Assembly (NCBI GenBank): GCA_020632885.1
Contig: JACKEQ010000009.1
Span: 142,072 to 206,071 of the forward strand
Direction of reading: 5' to 3'
DNA from: Alphaproteobacteria bacterium
Lineage (GTDB): Bacteria; Myxococcota_A; UBA796; GCA-2862545
DNA length: 64,000 bases
Shown here piece after piece: positions 34,386 through 42,311 of the stretch (position 1 is its first letter; each line of letters opens with the position of its first letter). A program made the position numbers and the translations under genes. The notes under the pieces were generated by a model. The model did not search any database. It was given only the letters and a program-made list of their open reading frames with translations, and was not told where the DNA came from.

Positions 34386-35276
34386 TCAACCCGGCCCAGC
34401 ACCGAACCACTCGGGAAGCGCGTCCGCGAAGGCGTCCCAGACCACGCGTACCACGGCCGAGCCGAGCAGGTCGGGGTGGGTGACGAGCCACACGGGGTAC
34501 TCCTGGAACGGCGGCAGCACCTGCACGAGCCCGGGGTCGCGGTCCGCGATCGACGTGACCAGCGCACCGATGCCGAGCCCTGCGCGCGCGTAGCGGAGGG
34601 TCACGCCGAAGCTGTCGGTGCGGTGGCGACAGGTGTCGAGATCGAAGCCCATCTCCCGGGCCGCCCGCACGAACAGGGGGTCGCGGTCTGGACCGAGCAG
34701 CGGGAAGCGCGGCAGGTCCTCGAAGGACGCGGGCCGCCCGACGCGCGCCACCAGATCCGGGGATGCGTAGAAGGCCGTGCCCGACGTGCCCACCCGCCGC
34801 GCTACGAGCCGCGCTCCGCGGGGCTGGAACATCCGGATGGCCACGTCCGCCTCGCGCCGATCGAGGTCGGACGCGTGGGCGTCCACCACGACGTCCACCG
34901 CGACCCCGGGATGACGCCCGCCCAGCGCGAGCAGGATGGGCGGCAGGACCTCCATGGCGACAGGCTCGGTGCAGCTCACGCGCACCCGGCCGACGAGCGC
35001 CTCCCGACGTCCGGACAGCGCGCGTCGCAGGCCGTCCACCTCCGATGCGATGTGCTCGGCGCGGTCGACGACCATCCGGCCCTCCGCCGTGAGCTCGACA
35101 CCCCGGGCGTGGCGCACCGCGAGCACGGTGCCCAGAGCGTCCTCCAGCGCCCGGAGCCGGCGGCCCAGCGTGGGCTGCGAGATGCCGAGCCGCGCGGCGG
35201 CCCCCCGGAGCGAGCCGACCTCCGCGACCGCCAGGAGGGCCTGGAGCGCGTCCCAGTCCACGAGTGATTCATCCAT
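34386..35276 (-). CDS. LysR-family transcription regulator
   Basis: 296 residues. N-terminal LysR winged helix (DWDALQALLAVAEVGSLRGAAARLGISQPTLGRRLRALEDALG), then a periplasmic-binding-like effector domain (MEVLPPILLALGGRHPGV, ALVTSIADRDPG). Start at ATG 35276. It is divergent from the oxidoreductase at 35349, the standard arrangement for LysR control of the neighbour, with about 70 bases between starts. LysR sites usually contain T-N11-A in this region, but I could not pick a convincing one by eye. Confidence 0.93.
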   Translation of the reverse strand: MDESLVDWDALQALLAVAEVGSLRGAAARLGISQPTLGRRLRALEDALGTVLAVRHARGVELTAEGRMVVDRAEHIASEVDGLRRALSGRREALVGRVRVSCTEPVAMEVLPPILLALGGRHPGVAVDVVVDAHASDLDRREADVAIRMFQPRGARLVARRVGTSGTAFYASPDLVARVGRPASFEDLPRFPLLGPDRDPLFVRAAREMGFDLDTCRHRTDSFGVTLRYARAGLGIGALVTSIADRDPGLVQVLPPFQEYPVWLVTHPDLLGSAVVRVVWDAFADALPEWFGAGPG

Positions 35277-35348
35277 GAATCGAGCATAGCCGATCTGTTC
35301 ACTGGTGGTGCGGTCGCGAACCGGTGACCCTGTCTCCAGGAGGTCGTC

Positions 35349-36257
35349 ATGCAGCTCACCATCCTCGGGATCACCGGAGGCGTCGGGGACGCCGTCGCCA
35401 CCGCCGCGCTCGCGGCGGGTCACACCGTGCGGGCCCTGGTCCGCGACACCACCCGGGTCGCGCCGCGGCCCGGGCTCACACTCGTGGAGGGCGACGCGCG
35501 CGTGCCCGCGGACCTCCAGGCGGCCATGGAGGGCAGCGAGGTCGTCCTGCACGCGCTGAACCTCCCCTACCCCGACTGGGACCCCGGCATGATCGAGCTG
35601 ACGCGGGCCGTGCTCGCCGCCGCCGAGCGTGCGGGGGCGACGGTGCTCTTCCCGGGCAACGTCTACAACTTCGGGGGCGACTTCAGCCGCCCGCTCACGG
35701 AGGACGCCTCGCGCGACTGCCCGAGCCGGAAGGGTGCGATCCGCAACCGCCTGGAGGCCATGCTGGACGAAGCGCCCGTGCAGACGGTCGTGCTCCGCAT
35801 GGGCGACTTCTTCGGCGGCATCGGCGAGAGCACGTGGATGTACCACCTGACGTCGGGCACGCGGACAGGGGGGGCCATCCAGTACCCGGCCGCCCGCGAC
35901 ATCCCGCACGCCTGGACCTTCCTGCCGGACGCCGCGAAGACCCTCGTGATCCTGGCCGAGCGCCGCGCCGAGCTGCCGGCCCACGCGAGCTTCAACTTCG
36001 CGGGCCACGTGGTGGAAGGAGACCGCTTCGTGGCGGCGGTCCGCGCGGCCCTCGGCGACCCGGACCGGCGCACGAAGGGCTTCCCGTGGATGTGGATGCA
36101 CCTCGCCCGCCCGTTCGTGCCGATGGTCCGCGAGCTGTTCGAGATGCGGTACCTCTGGGAGCAGCCGGTCCGGATGGACGGAGGCCGCCTGGAGGCCTTC
36201 CTCGGCGACGTGCCCCACACGCCGTACGAGCAGGCCGTCGCGGAAGCCCTGGCCTGA
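35349..36257 (+). CDS. NAD(P)-dependent epimerase/NmrA-like oxidoreductase
   Basis: 302 residues. Rossmann start LTILGITGGVGDAVATAALAAGHTV (GxxGxxG nucleotide loop), GDARVPADLQAAM, FPGNVYNFGG and a C-terminal substrate domain. It is an atypical extended short-chain dehydrogenase: the YxxxK pair is not evident in the usual place (MYHLTSGTRTGGAIQYP), as in NmrA-like or NAD-binding members that need not be catalytic. Divergent from the LysR regulator, which probably controls it. Cytoplasmic. Substrate unknown. Confidence 0.85.
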   Translation: MQLTILGITGGVGDAVATAALAAGHTVRALVRDTTRVAPRPGLTLVEGDARVPADLQAAMEGSEVVLHALNLPYPDWDPGMIELTRAVLAAAERAGATVLFPGNVYNFGGDFSRPLTEDASRDCPSRKGAIRNRLEAMLDEAPVQTVVLRMGDFFGGIGESTWMYHLTSGTRTGGAIQYPAARDIPHAWTFLPDAAKTLVILAERRAELPAHASFNFAGHVVEGDRFVAAVRAALGDPDRRTKGFPWMWMHLARPFVPMVRELFEMRYLWEQPVRMDGGRLEAFLGDVPHTPYEQAVAEALA

Positions 36258-36264
36258 CGGGGCT

Positions 36265-36706
36265 TCAGGGGCTCGTGCGGACCCGGAGCGGATCGTCGAT
36301 GCTGTAGACCGCACCCGCGCGGGTGGGCCCATCGCTCTCCGCGCCCACCAGGAGCTCGAGGTGGCCGTCGCCATCCACGTCGAAGCTCGCGAGCGCGATC
36401 CCGAAGCGGTCTTCGAGGTGCGGGGTGTCCCAGACCACCGCGTCGTCCAGCGAAGCCCAGATCGGTCACGGGAGACGCGAGCATCCGCGTGGACTCCCCC
36501 ACGATGCAGAGGTCGTCGTGCCCATCGCCCGAGACGTCTCCGCAGGGGACGGGAAGGCGCGGGGTGTCGTAGGTGGCGCCCAGGATCGCGACGTCGTCCC
36601 CGGGCAGCCCCTGGATCGGGTCACCCACCACGCGCTGCCCCTCGGGGAGCGCATCGATGAGGTAGAGTCCGTGGTAGCCGGGGCTCGCGAGCACCCCGCC
36701 GCTCAT
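36265..36706 (-). pseudogene. FG-GAP repeat protein relic with frameshift
   Basis: Two frames together encode an integrin-alpha FG-GAP type fragment. From 36706 the frame reads a strand-loop repeat with CGDVSGDGHDDLCIVGE (calcium-binding-loop pattern). After about residue 80 it breaks, and a shifted frame gives LEDRFGIALASFDVDGDGH and ELLVGAE, ending at the stop 36265-36267. A single indel near 36455 joins the halves. The ATG at 36706 overlaps the toxin stop as ATGA, and no signal peptide or earlier repeats are present, so the 5' part of the original gene is missing. Probably dead remains of an exported or surface protein, with the toxin-antitoxin pair at the truncated end. Confidence 0.72.
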
Positions 36707-37080
36707 CGGGTGGGCGGAATCACTTCGAAGCGAAGATCGCCTCCGGTTCTGACGACCAGAGCGCGATTGACGAGGTCGACCTCGCCGGCAAGCTCCTCGA
36801 GGACCCGTTCCAGCACCTCGAGCTGTGCCACCCTTCCCAGCGATCCATCCTCGATGAGGACGAGTCCCACGTGAACCTCCGCGCAGGAGGCGAGCTTTCG
36901 GAAGTCTCCGATGTTCGCCGTCACCAGGACCCGGTCCTCCAGGAGAGCACGGGCGAACACCTCGGGGTCACTCTGGCCGAGGATGCCCCGATCGCGGATG
37001 TGCACCACATCGTGCCCATGCTTGCGAAGCTGGACCGCCGCCCAGGGTGAGATGTTCTCATCCAGGAGCAGCTTGTGCAC
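36703..37080 (-). CDS. DUF5615 PIN-like toxin candidate
   Basis: 125 residues from GTG 37080 (start of HKLLLDENISPWAAVQL). DUF5615 is a PIN-like ribonuclease fold found as the toxin with DUF433 antitoxins. The landmark acidic residues are present: LLLDEN near the start, IRDRGILGQSDPEV in the middle, and LVTANIGDFRKLA. It overlaps the antitoxin by 23 bases, a typical type II arrangement with the antitoxin first. RNase activity is predicted from family only. Downstream it runs into the FG-GAP relic. Confidence 0.82.
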   Translation of the reverse strand: MHKLLLDENISPWAAVQLRKHGHDVVHIRDRGILGQSDPEVFARALLEDRVLVTANIGDFRKLASCAEVHVGLVLIEDGSLGRVAQLEVLERVLEELAGEVDLVNRALVVRTGGDLRFEVIPPTR

Positions 37081-37600
37081 GTGGCCGTCCAACCCTCGGA
37101 TACGCTGTGGTGTAGAGCGCGGCGAAGTCGAGATCCGCACCCGTCAGGTAGGGATAGTCCTCGAGGAGCTCGTCCCGCGACACGCCGTTGCGCAAGGCTT
37201 CACCGACCCGTCGGACCGCCAGACGAGAACCGGGGAATGCCGGCTCGCCCGCGAGGACCGAGTCCGTGATCGTCAGGCCGGCCTTCCAGGCATCGAAAGA
37301 ACCGATCCGTTCGTCGACCGTCCGTTCGATCGTCGCGAGGTCCAGGGTCCACCCCGTCCCCAGCTCGACGGTCTGCCGACGTCCTCGCAGGGCCCCCTCG
37401 ATCATGCTGTGCAAGCGCCGCCTCTCCCTCGTGCCCAGCTCGAGGGCGAACAGCGCGCGCGCCATGAAGTAGATGACGTCTTCCTGGCCGAAGCGGGGCG
37501 GCGACTCGGCAGTGACCACGCCCTGCTCCAGGTCCTTTCGGACGAGACGCTCGTCCAGGCCCGTGATGGCGGCGACCTCGTTCGGGGTGAGCGCGTACAA
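37058..37600 (-). CDS. DUF433 antitoxin candidate
   Basis: 180 residues, TTG start at 37600. The N-terminal ~70 residues are a MerR/HTH-like region (LTPNEVAAITGLDERLVRKDLEQG), and the C-terminal ~60 residues match DUF433 (PGSRLAVRRVGEALRNGVSRDELLEDYPYLTGADLDFAALY). DUF433 proteins pair with DUF5615 toxins and bind their own promoter. The ribosome-binding site GGGAGG is inside a perfect inverted repeat at 37604-37625, so translation or transcription is probably self-controlled. It lies directly after the menaquinone operon's last gene. Confidence 0.82.
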   Translation of the reverse strand: MYALTPNEVAAITGLDERLVRKDLEQGVVTAESPPRFGQEDVIYFMARALFALELGTRERRRLHSMIEGALRGRRQTVELGTGWTLDLATIERTVDERIGSFDAWKAGLTITDSVLAGEPAFPGSRLAVRRVGEALRNGVSRDELLEDYPYLTGADLDFAALYTTAYPRVGRPRAQAAPG

Positions 37601-37603
37601 GAA

Positions 37604-37625
37604 GTCCTCCCTGTGGAGGGAGGAC
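37604..37625 (-). promoter_or_regulatory. Inverted repeat sequestering the antitoxin ribosome-binding site
   Basis: Perfect 9-base arms GTCCTCCCT (37604-37612) and AGGGAGGAC (37617-37625) around a 4-base loop, GTGG on the plus strand. On the antitoxin message the 3' arm is the Shine-Dalgarno sequence itself, a few bases before TTG 37600. It could be an operator, a translation switch or, for mqnP upstream, a terminator without a U-tract. Confidence 0.6.
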
Positions 37626-37627
37626 TA

Positions 37628-38473
37628 TCATGCGAGGAGCACGAACACCAGGAAGGCCAGCGAGACGTACCCGTTGAGGTCGAAGAAGGCCTTGTCGATG
37701 CGGGACAGGTCGTCCGGCTTCACGATGGCGTGCTCGTAGGCCAGCACGGCACCGATCACCACGAAGCCCACCCAGTAGGCCGGACCCAGCGCGATGGCCG
37801 CGGGGAGGGCCGCCAGGGCGCCCATGGTGACGACGTGCAGCACCGCGGAGACCCCGAGCGCCCCGCGGATGCCGAGGGCCGCCGGGATGCTGTGCAGACC
37901 GTTCTCCGCGTCGAAGGCCTGGTCCTGGGTGGCATAGAGGATGTCGAAGCCGGCCACCCAGGTGGCCACCGCAAGCGAGAGCAGTGCAGGCACCGCCCCG
38001 TAGCCGTCGGTCAGCGCGATCCACACCGCCGTGGGTGCGAGAGCGAGCGACATGCCGAGCCAGAGGTGGCAGAAGGCCGTGAACCGCTTCATGAGCGAGT
38101 AGCCCCACACCACCCCGATCGCGACGGGCGACAGCCAGAGTGTCGTGGTGCCCAGCAACCCGGAGAACAGCACGAACAGGGCCGCGCTGCCGAGCGTGAA
38201 GCCCCAGGCCGCCCCGACCGAGATCTGGCCGCTCGGGATCTCCCGGCTCGCCGTGCGCGGGTTGGCCGCGTCGATGTCGCGGTCGACGATGCGGTTGAAC
38301 CCCATGGCGCTGCTCCGCGCGGTGATCATGCAGAGCACGATCCACACGATCTGGAGCAGGGTGACCTCGACCTGGCGGGAGGCCAGCCACGCGGCCGCCA
38401 ACGCGAACGGCATCGCGAAGATGCTGTGCGAGAGCTTGATCATCTTGCTGTAGGTGACCACCGCGCTGCTCAT
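37628..38473 (-). CDS. mqnP: UbiA-family prenyltransferase, MqnP of the futalosine route
   Basis: 281 residues, about eight or nine membrane helices. The UbiA aspartate motifs are present: N60-RIVD64RDID68 near the N-terminus and DILYATQDQAFDAE in the second half, which bind the polyprenyl diphosphate through Mg. In this operon it should attach the polyprenyl tail to 1,4-dihydroxy-6-naphthoate. Its ATG overlaps the deaminase stop (ATGA). It is the last gene of the menaquinone operon, 28 bases before the toxin-antitoxin start. Confidence 0.92.
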   Translation of the reverse strand: MSSAVVTYSKMIKLSHSIFAMPFALAAAWLASRQVEVTLLQIVWIVLCMITARSSAMGFNRIVDRDIDAANPRTASREIPSGQISVGAAWGFTLGSAALFVLFSGLLGTTTLWLSPVAIGVVWGYSLMKRFTAFCHLWLGMSLALAPTAVWIALTDGYGAVPALLSLAVATWVAGFDILYATQDQAFDAENGLHSIPAALGIRGALGVSAVLHVVTMGALAALPAAIALGPAYWVGFVVIGAVLAYEHAIVKPDDLSRIDKAFFDLNGYVSLAFLVFVLLA

Positions 38474-39594
38474 GCCGTCCCTCCGGGCCTCACGGCCCAC
38501 TCGCGCGCCTCCCATGGGCGCTCCGGATGCACGCGCAGCACCCCGGGCTCCCGACCCACCTCCAGACGCCCGGCCCACGGGAGGCGGAAGGCGTCCGCAC
38601 CCCCTGCGGTGGCCGCGTGCAGCCAGACCGCGAGCGGCACGTCCGGGGCGAGCCCCACGAGGGCCTGCACCTCGCCGAGCACGTCCGGATCGGGGCTGCT
38701 GGCCAGGGAGTCCGTGCCGAGGGCGAGCTGCACGCCGTCCGCCACGAGACCCGCGAGATCGGGGGTCCGTCCGGAGATGTGCAGGTTGGAGCGCACGCAG
38801 AGCACCAGTGGCAGCCCGAGGCGCACGAGGCTCCGGCGATGCCCGCCGTCGAAGAGCACCCCGTGCACCAGCACCACGTCGTGGGCGAGCCCGAGCCGCT
38901 CGAGGTGCGTGAGCTCGTCGGTGCCGGGCGGCTCCCAGGCGGACAGGTCGACCCCCCGGGCGCGCAGAGCGTCCGCGAGCGGGCCCCCGCCGTCCCGCAG
39001 GAAGCGCGCGTGATCCGCGTCCTCCGCGATGTGCAGGGAGGCCGGGTGGCCGAGCCCCTCGGCGTGGAGCGCGGCCTCCAGGAGCGCAGGGTGCATCGAG
39101 TACACCGCGTGGGGCGTCGTGCGCTCCACCACCCGACCCACGCGGCGCGGCGGGGTGCTCGCCCGGGCATGCAGGGCGGGCTGGAGCGTGGGCGTGAGCC
39201 CGAGCACCTCGCGCAGCACCAGGCCCCCGAGGCCCGCGGAGACGAGCGCATCGAGGGTGGACGGACCTCCGCAGACGTCGACGACGGCGGCCGTGCCCGT
39301 CTCCAGCAGGGAGCGCGCGACCTGCCCGGCATGGGCCGGCCCATCGGCGGCCTGCAGCGCGGACAGCGACGCCATCCACGGCCCGAACCCCGCACCCCCG
39401 GGCACCCGGCCGTGGGCCCAGGCGAGCTCGAGGTGGGTGTGGGCGTTCACCAGGCCCGGCAGGAGCAGGCCCTCGGGGGTGGGGTCGGCCGGGGCCCAGG
39501 GGCGGACCTCCGCGATCCGCCCGCCCTCGACGGTGACCGTGGTGGGACCCGCGATGCGCCCGTCGAGCAGGGCGCCCTCGCCGCTGACGCGCAT
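38470..39594 (-). CDS. mqnX: Aminofutalosine deaminase-like amidohydrolase
   Basis: 374 residues, TRZ/ATZ-type amidohydrolase. Metal residues are H52 and H54 in NAHTHLEL, His in HIAEDADH and VLVHGV, and Asp in GTDSLASSPD. The family converts 6-amino-6-deoxyfutalosine into futalosine with loss of ammonia, the step between MqnE and MqnB in the deaminase branch of the pathway. All ligands are intact, so activity is expected. The start overlaps the upstream fusion gene's stop as TGATG and its stop overlaps mqnP. Cytoplasmic. A general aminohydrolase function is the alternative, less likely given the operon. Confidence 0.85.
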   Translation of the reverse strand: MRVSGEGALLDGRIAGPTTVTVEGGRIAEVRPWAPADPTPEGLLLPGLVNAHTHLELAWAHGRVPGGAGFGPWMASLSALQAADGPAHAGQVARSLLETGTAAVVDVCGGPSTLDALVSAGLGGLVLREVLGLTPTLQPALHARASTPPRRVGRVVERTTPHAVYSMHPALLEAALHAEGLGHPASLHIAEDADHARFLRDGGGPLADALRARGVDLSAWEPPGTDELTHLERLGLAHDVVLVHGVLFDGGHRRSLVRLGLPLVLCVRSNLHISGRTPDLAGLVADGVQLALGTDSLASSPDPDVLGEVQALVGLAPDVPLAVWLHAATAGGADAFRLPWAGRLEVGREPGVLRVHPERPWEAREWAVRPGGTA

Positions 39595-42311
39595 CAGCCC
39601 CGGAGGTCCGCGCGCATCGGCCGGCGATCGGGGCGCCTGGCGATGCGACGGTCGCGGGCCGGCGGGGTCTCCATGCCGATCCGCATGGGCTCGAAGCCCG
39701 CGTCGCGCAGGGCGCGGTCGAGCTTCCATGCGCGATCCTCCCAGCCCTCCTCGGCCGGCAGGGCCTCGACGCCGTCCGCCGCGGCCTGGAGCCCCAGGGC
39801 GAGCACCCCGAGGCCCTCGGTCCGCCAGGGCACCACGAGGTCGAGACCGCTCACGAGGCGCACCCAGCACGCCGCGCGCAGCCAGTCTGCCGCGGTGCCC
39901 TGCCCTTCGGTGCCAGGACCCCGCCAGGGCGCGGCCCGCACGACCGTACGCACGGCGCCGAGCTTCTCGAGAGAGCGCACGTGGTCGAGCAGGGCCTCCG
40001 GGGTCTCCCCACGGCCGAAGGGCACGGCTCCCTCCAGCACCAGACCCGCGCGGCGCGCCGCCGTCGCGGCCTCCAGGCGGGCAGCCTCGGTGAGCAGGGG
40101 TCCCCCGTCGTCGAGGGTGACGTGGGTGAGCCCGGCAGCCGCGAGCTCGCCAGGCGTGTGCCCGGACGCCTCGAGGGCCGCGAGGGTCGTCACCCGCTCG
40201 TCCGCCGTGGCGGCGCGGATGGGAGCGGGGTCGGCGGGGACACGCGCCCGGTACGCCGGACCCGTCGCGCCCTCGAGGCCCCACCGCACCGTGGTGGGCG
40301 GCCTGTGGGCGGCGGTGGCGCGCGCGAGCAGCTCGTGCACCGGCAGGGCCAGCAGGGCGAGCTCGGTGGGGAGACGCGAGGTGTCCGGCCGGGTGACGCG
40401 GTCGGACTCCGGCCCGAGGAGCTGGACGTCGCCATGGGCGAAGAACCCCGCCTCCCGACCGAGGGCGGCGAAGCGCCGGAGGCCCATGAGGGCCCGGTCG
40501 TCGAGGTCGTAGCGCAGGCGGTCCTGGAGGTAGGAGCGGTCGGCCCCCGTGAACCGCTCGGCGATGGCGGCCCGGCCGCGGCGGGCGGCCTCGCGGAGGT
40601 CGCCCCCGATGCGCGGATCGAGCCCGGGGCGCCCGGCCCACACGGCGAACACGAAGGGAAGCCCGGTCCAGGCCTTCCAGACCTCGGGCAGGTCGAAGCG
40701 CACGCCGAGCCGACCCGGGAGGTCGCGGGCGCGGTCGCCGATGACCATCGCGGCCACCGTGCCCCCGGCGGCCGGCACGGCCTCCCCGGGACCCACGCGG
40801 CGGAAGGTGAGCTCGCCCACCCGGGCGGCCAGCGGGCCCTTCGTGAGCAGGATCTGGGCGAGCACGGCGGACGTGCGGCTCTCGCCGTCGAGGAGGACCT
40901 CCGTCCACTGCTCGGGCTCGGTCTCGGCCACGAGCAGCACGCTCTCCACGGGACCGTCGGCACCGATGGCCATGCCGGGCACCACGCGCCAGTCGCCCTC
41001 GGTGAGGATGGCGGCGACGGGCACGAGGGCCACGTCCACCGAGCCCTCCGCCAGCGTCGTGGCGATGGCGGAGGGCACGTCCTCGAGCACCGTGTGCTTC
41101 TCGCGGTCGATGAAGGCGGTGAGCGGCCAGGCGTTGAGGTAGCCGACCCCGGCGATCCGCGTCGGGGCCGCAGGCCCGGAGACCTCGAGCAGGGCGGGCG
41201 TCTCGGCGGCGATGCCGTACAGTGTGTCGCGCTCGAGGGCCTTGCGCCCGGCCCGCTCGATCAGCGCGATGAGCTCCGGCCGCGTGAGGCCCTGCGGGGT
41301 CTTCGCGCCGGCCATGTGGTAGATGCGCTCCTCGCGCACGGTGCCGTCGATGTCGGACACCCCGAGCATCTGGGCCACCTGGGCCACCTGGATCCCCATC
41401 ATGGGCCAGTACGCCTTGATGTGCGGGAAGTTGTCCAGGTAGAGCCTCGCGATCGCGAGCGTCTTCCAGCAGTCCGTGTCGGTGGTCTCGGCGACGTTGC
41501 GCAGCCGGTTGTTCTCGTTGTGGAACTTCAGCGGGATGAACGTCTGGAAGCCGCCGGTCTCGTCCTGGAGGTCGCGCAGGCGGCGCATGTGGTCCACGCG
41601 CTCCTCGAGGGTCTCGATGGACCCGAAGAGCATGGTGGCGTTGGTGCGGAAGCCCATCTGGTGGGCCGTGCGGTGGATGTCCAGCCAGCCGTCGCTGTCG
41701 ACCTTGTCGTGGCAGAGCTTGCGTCGCGCGCGGTCCGCGAAGATCTCCGCCCCACCGCCGGGGAGGCTGTCGAGCCCGGCCGCGCGGAGGTGCTCCAGCA
41801 CGTCCGGCACGGTCATGCCGTACTTCTGGGCGTAGTAGTGGATCTCGACGGCGGTGAAGCCCTTGATGTGCAGGTCTGGGCGCTCGGCCTTCAGGGCCTT
41901 CAGCAGGCCCGGGTAGTAGTCGAAGGGCAGGTCCGGGTTGAGCCCGTTCACGATGTGCACCTCCGACACGAACGTGTCGCGGAGGGCCTTCAGCCGGTCG
42001 AGCGCCTGGTCGAAGGTCATCGTGTACGCCGCGTCGTCCCCCGTCTTCAGCCGGCTGAAGCTGCAGAAGATGCAGCTCGCCTCACAGACGTTCGTGGCGT
42101 TGATGTGCTGGTTGCGGTTGAACCAGCTCACCTCGCCGTGGAGGTGCTCGCGCACGACGTTGGCGAGGAGCCCGATGGCGACGACGTCCGGGCTCTCGAA
42201 GAGGGTGATGGCGTCGGCGTCGTCGAGCCGCTCGCCAGCGAGGGCCTTCTGCGCGATCGGGCCGAGGCCGGCGGCCTCGACGACGGCGTGGACGGAGGGT
42301 GGGAGGTTCAT
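39594..42311 (-). CDS. mqnE/mqnA: MqnE-MqnA fusion with a degenerate radical-SAM-like C-terminal domain
   Basis: 905 residues from ATG 42311 (GGAG six bases upstream). Residues 1-~370 are aminofutalosine synthase MqnE: radical-SAM cysteines C76, C80, C83 in CEASCIFCSF, then SLPGGGAEIF and AYWPMMGIQV. Residues ~383-625 are chorismate dehydratase MqnA (IAGVGYLNAWPL, VPSAIATTL, VALVPVAAI, KAWTGLPFVFAVWAGRP). MqnA makes 3-[(1-carboxyvinyl)oxy]benzoate and MqnE joins it to SAM, so the fusion links consecutive steps. Residues ~645-880 repeat the C-terminal half of an MqnE/MqnC-type barrel (FGRGETPEALLDHVRSLEKL, WVRLVSGLDLVVPWRTEGLGV) but hold no CxxxCxxC cluster. That domain cannot be catalytic in the usual way; it may be structural or a MqnC relic. 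Confidence 0.9.
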   Translation of the reverse strand: MNLPPSVHAVVEAAGLGPIAQKALAGERLDDADAITLFESPDVVAIGLLANVVREHLHGEVSWFNRNQHINATNVCEASCIFCSFSRLKTGDDAAYTMTFDQALDRLKALRDTFVSEVHIVNGLNPDLPFDYYPGLLKALKAERPDLHIKGFTAVEIHYYAQKYGMTVPDVLEHLRAAGLDSLPGGGAEIFADRARRKLCHDKVDSDGWLDIHRTAHQMGFRTNATMLFGSIETLEERVDHMRRLRDLQDETGGFQTFIPLKFHNENNRLRNVAETTDTDCWKTLAIARLYLDNFPHIKAYWPMMGIQVAQVAQMLGVSDIDGTVREERIYHMAGAKTPQGLTRPELIALIERAGRKALERDTLYGIAAETPALLEVSGPAAPTRIAGVGYLNAWPLTAFIDREKHTVLEDVPSAIATTLAEGSVDVALVPVAAILTEGDWRVVPGMAIGADGPVESVLLVAETEPEQWTEVLLDGESRTSAVLAQILLTKGPLAARVGELTFRRVGPGEAVPAAGGTVAAMVIGDRARDLPGRLGVRFDLPEVWKAWTGLPFVFAVWAGRPGLDPRIGGDLREAARRGRAAIAERFTGADRSYLQDRLRYDLDDRALMGLRRFAALGREAGFFAHGDVQLLGPESDRVTRPDTSRLPTELALLALPVHELLARATAAHRPPTTVRWGLEGATGPAYRARVPADPAPIRAATADERVTTLAALEASGHTPGELAAAGLTHVTLDDGGPLLTEAARLEAATAARRAGLVLEGAVPFGRGETPEALLDHVRSLEKLGAVRTVVRAAPWRGPGTEGQGTAADWLRAACWVRLVSGLDLVVPWRTEGLGVLALGLQAAADGVEALPAEEGWEDRAWKLDRALRDAGFEPMRIGMETPPARDRRIARRPDRRPMRADLRG

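Noticed and set aside
36265..36706. Functional FG-GAP gene
   Set aside because: A frame break in the middle and no 5' signal or earlier repeats.
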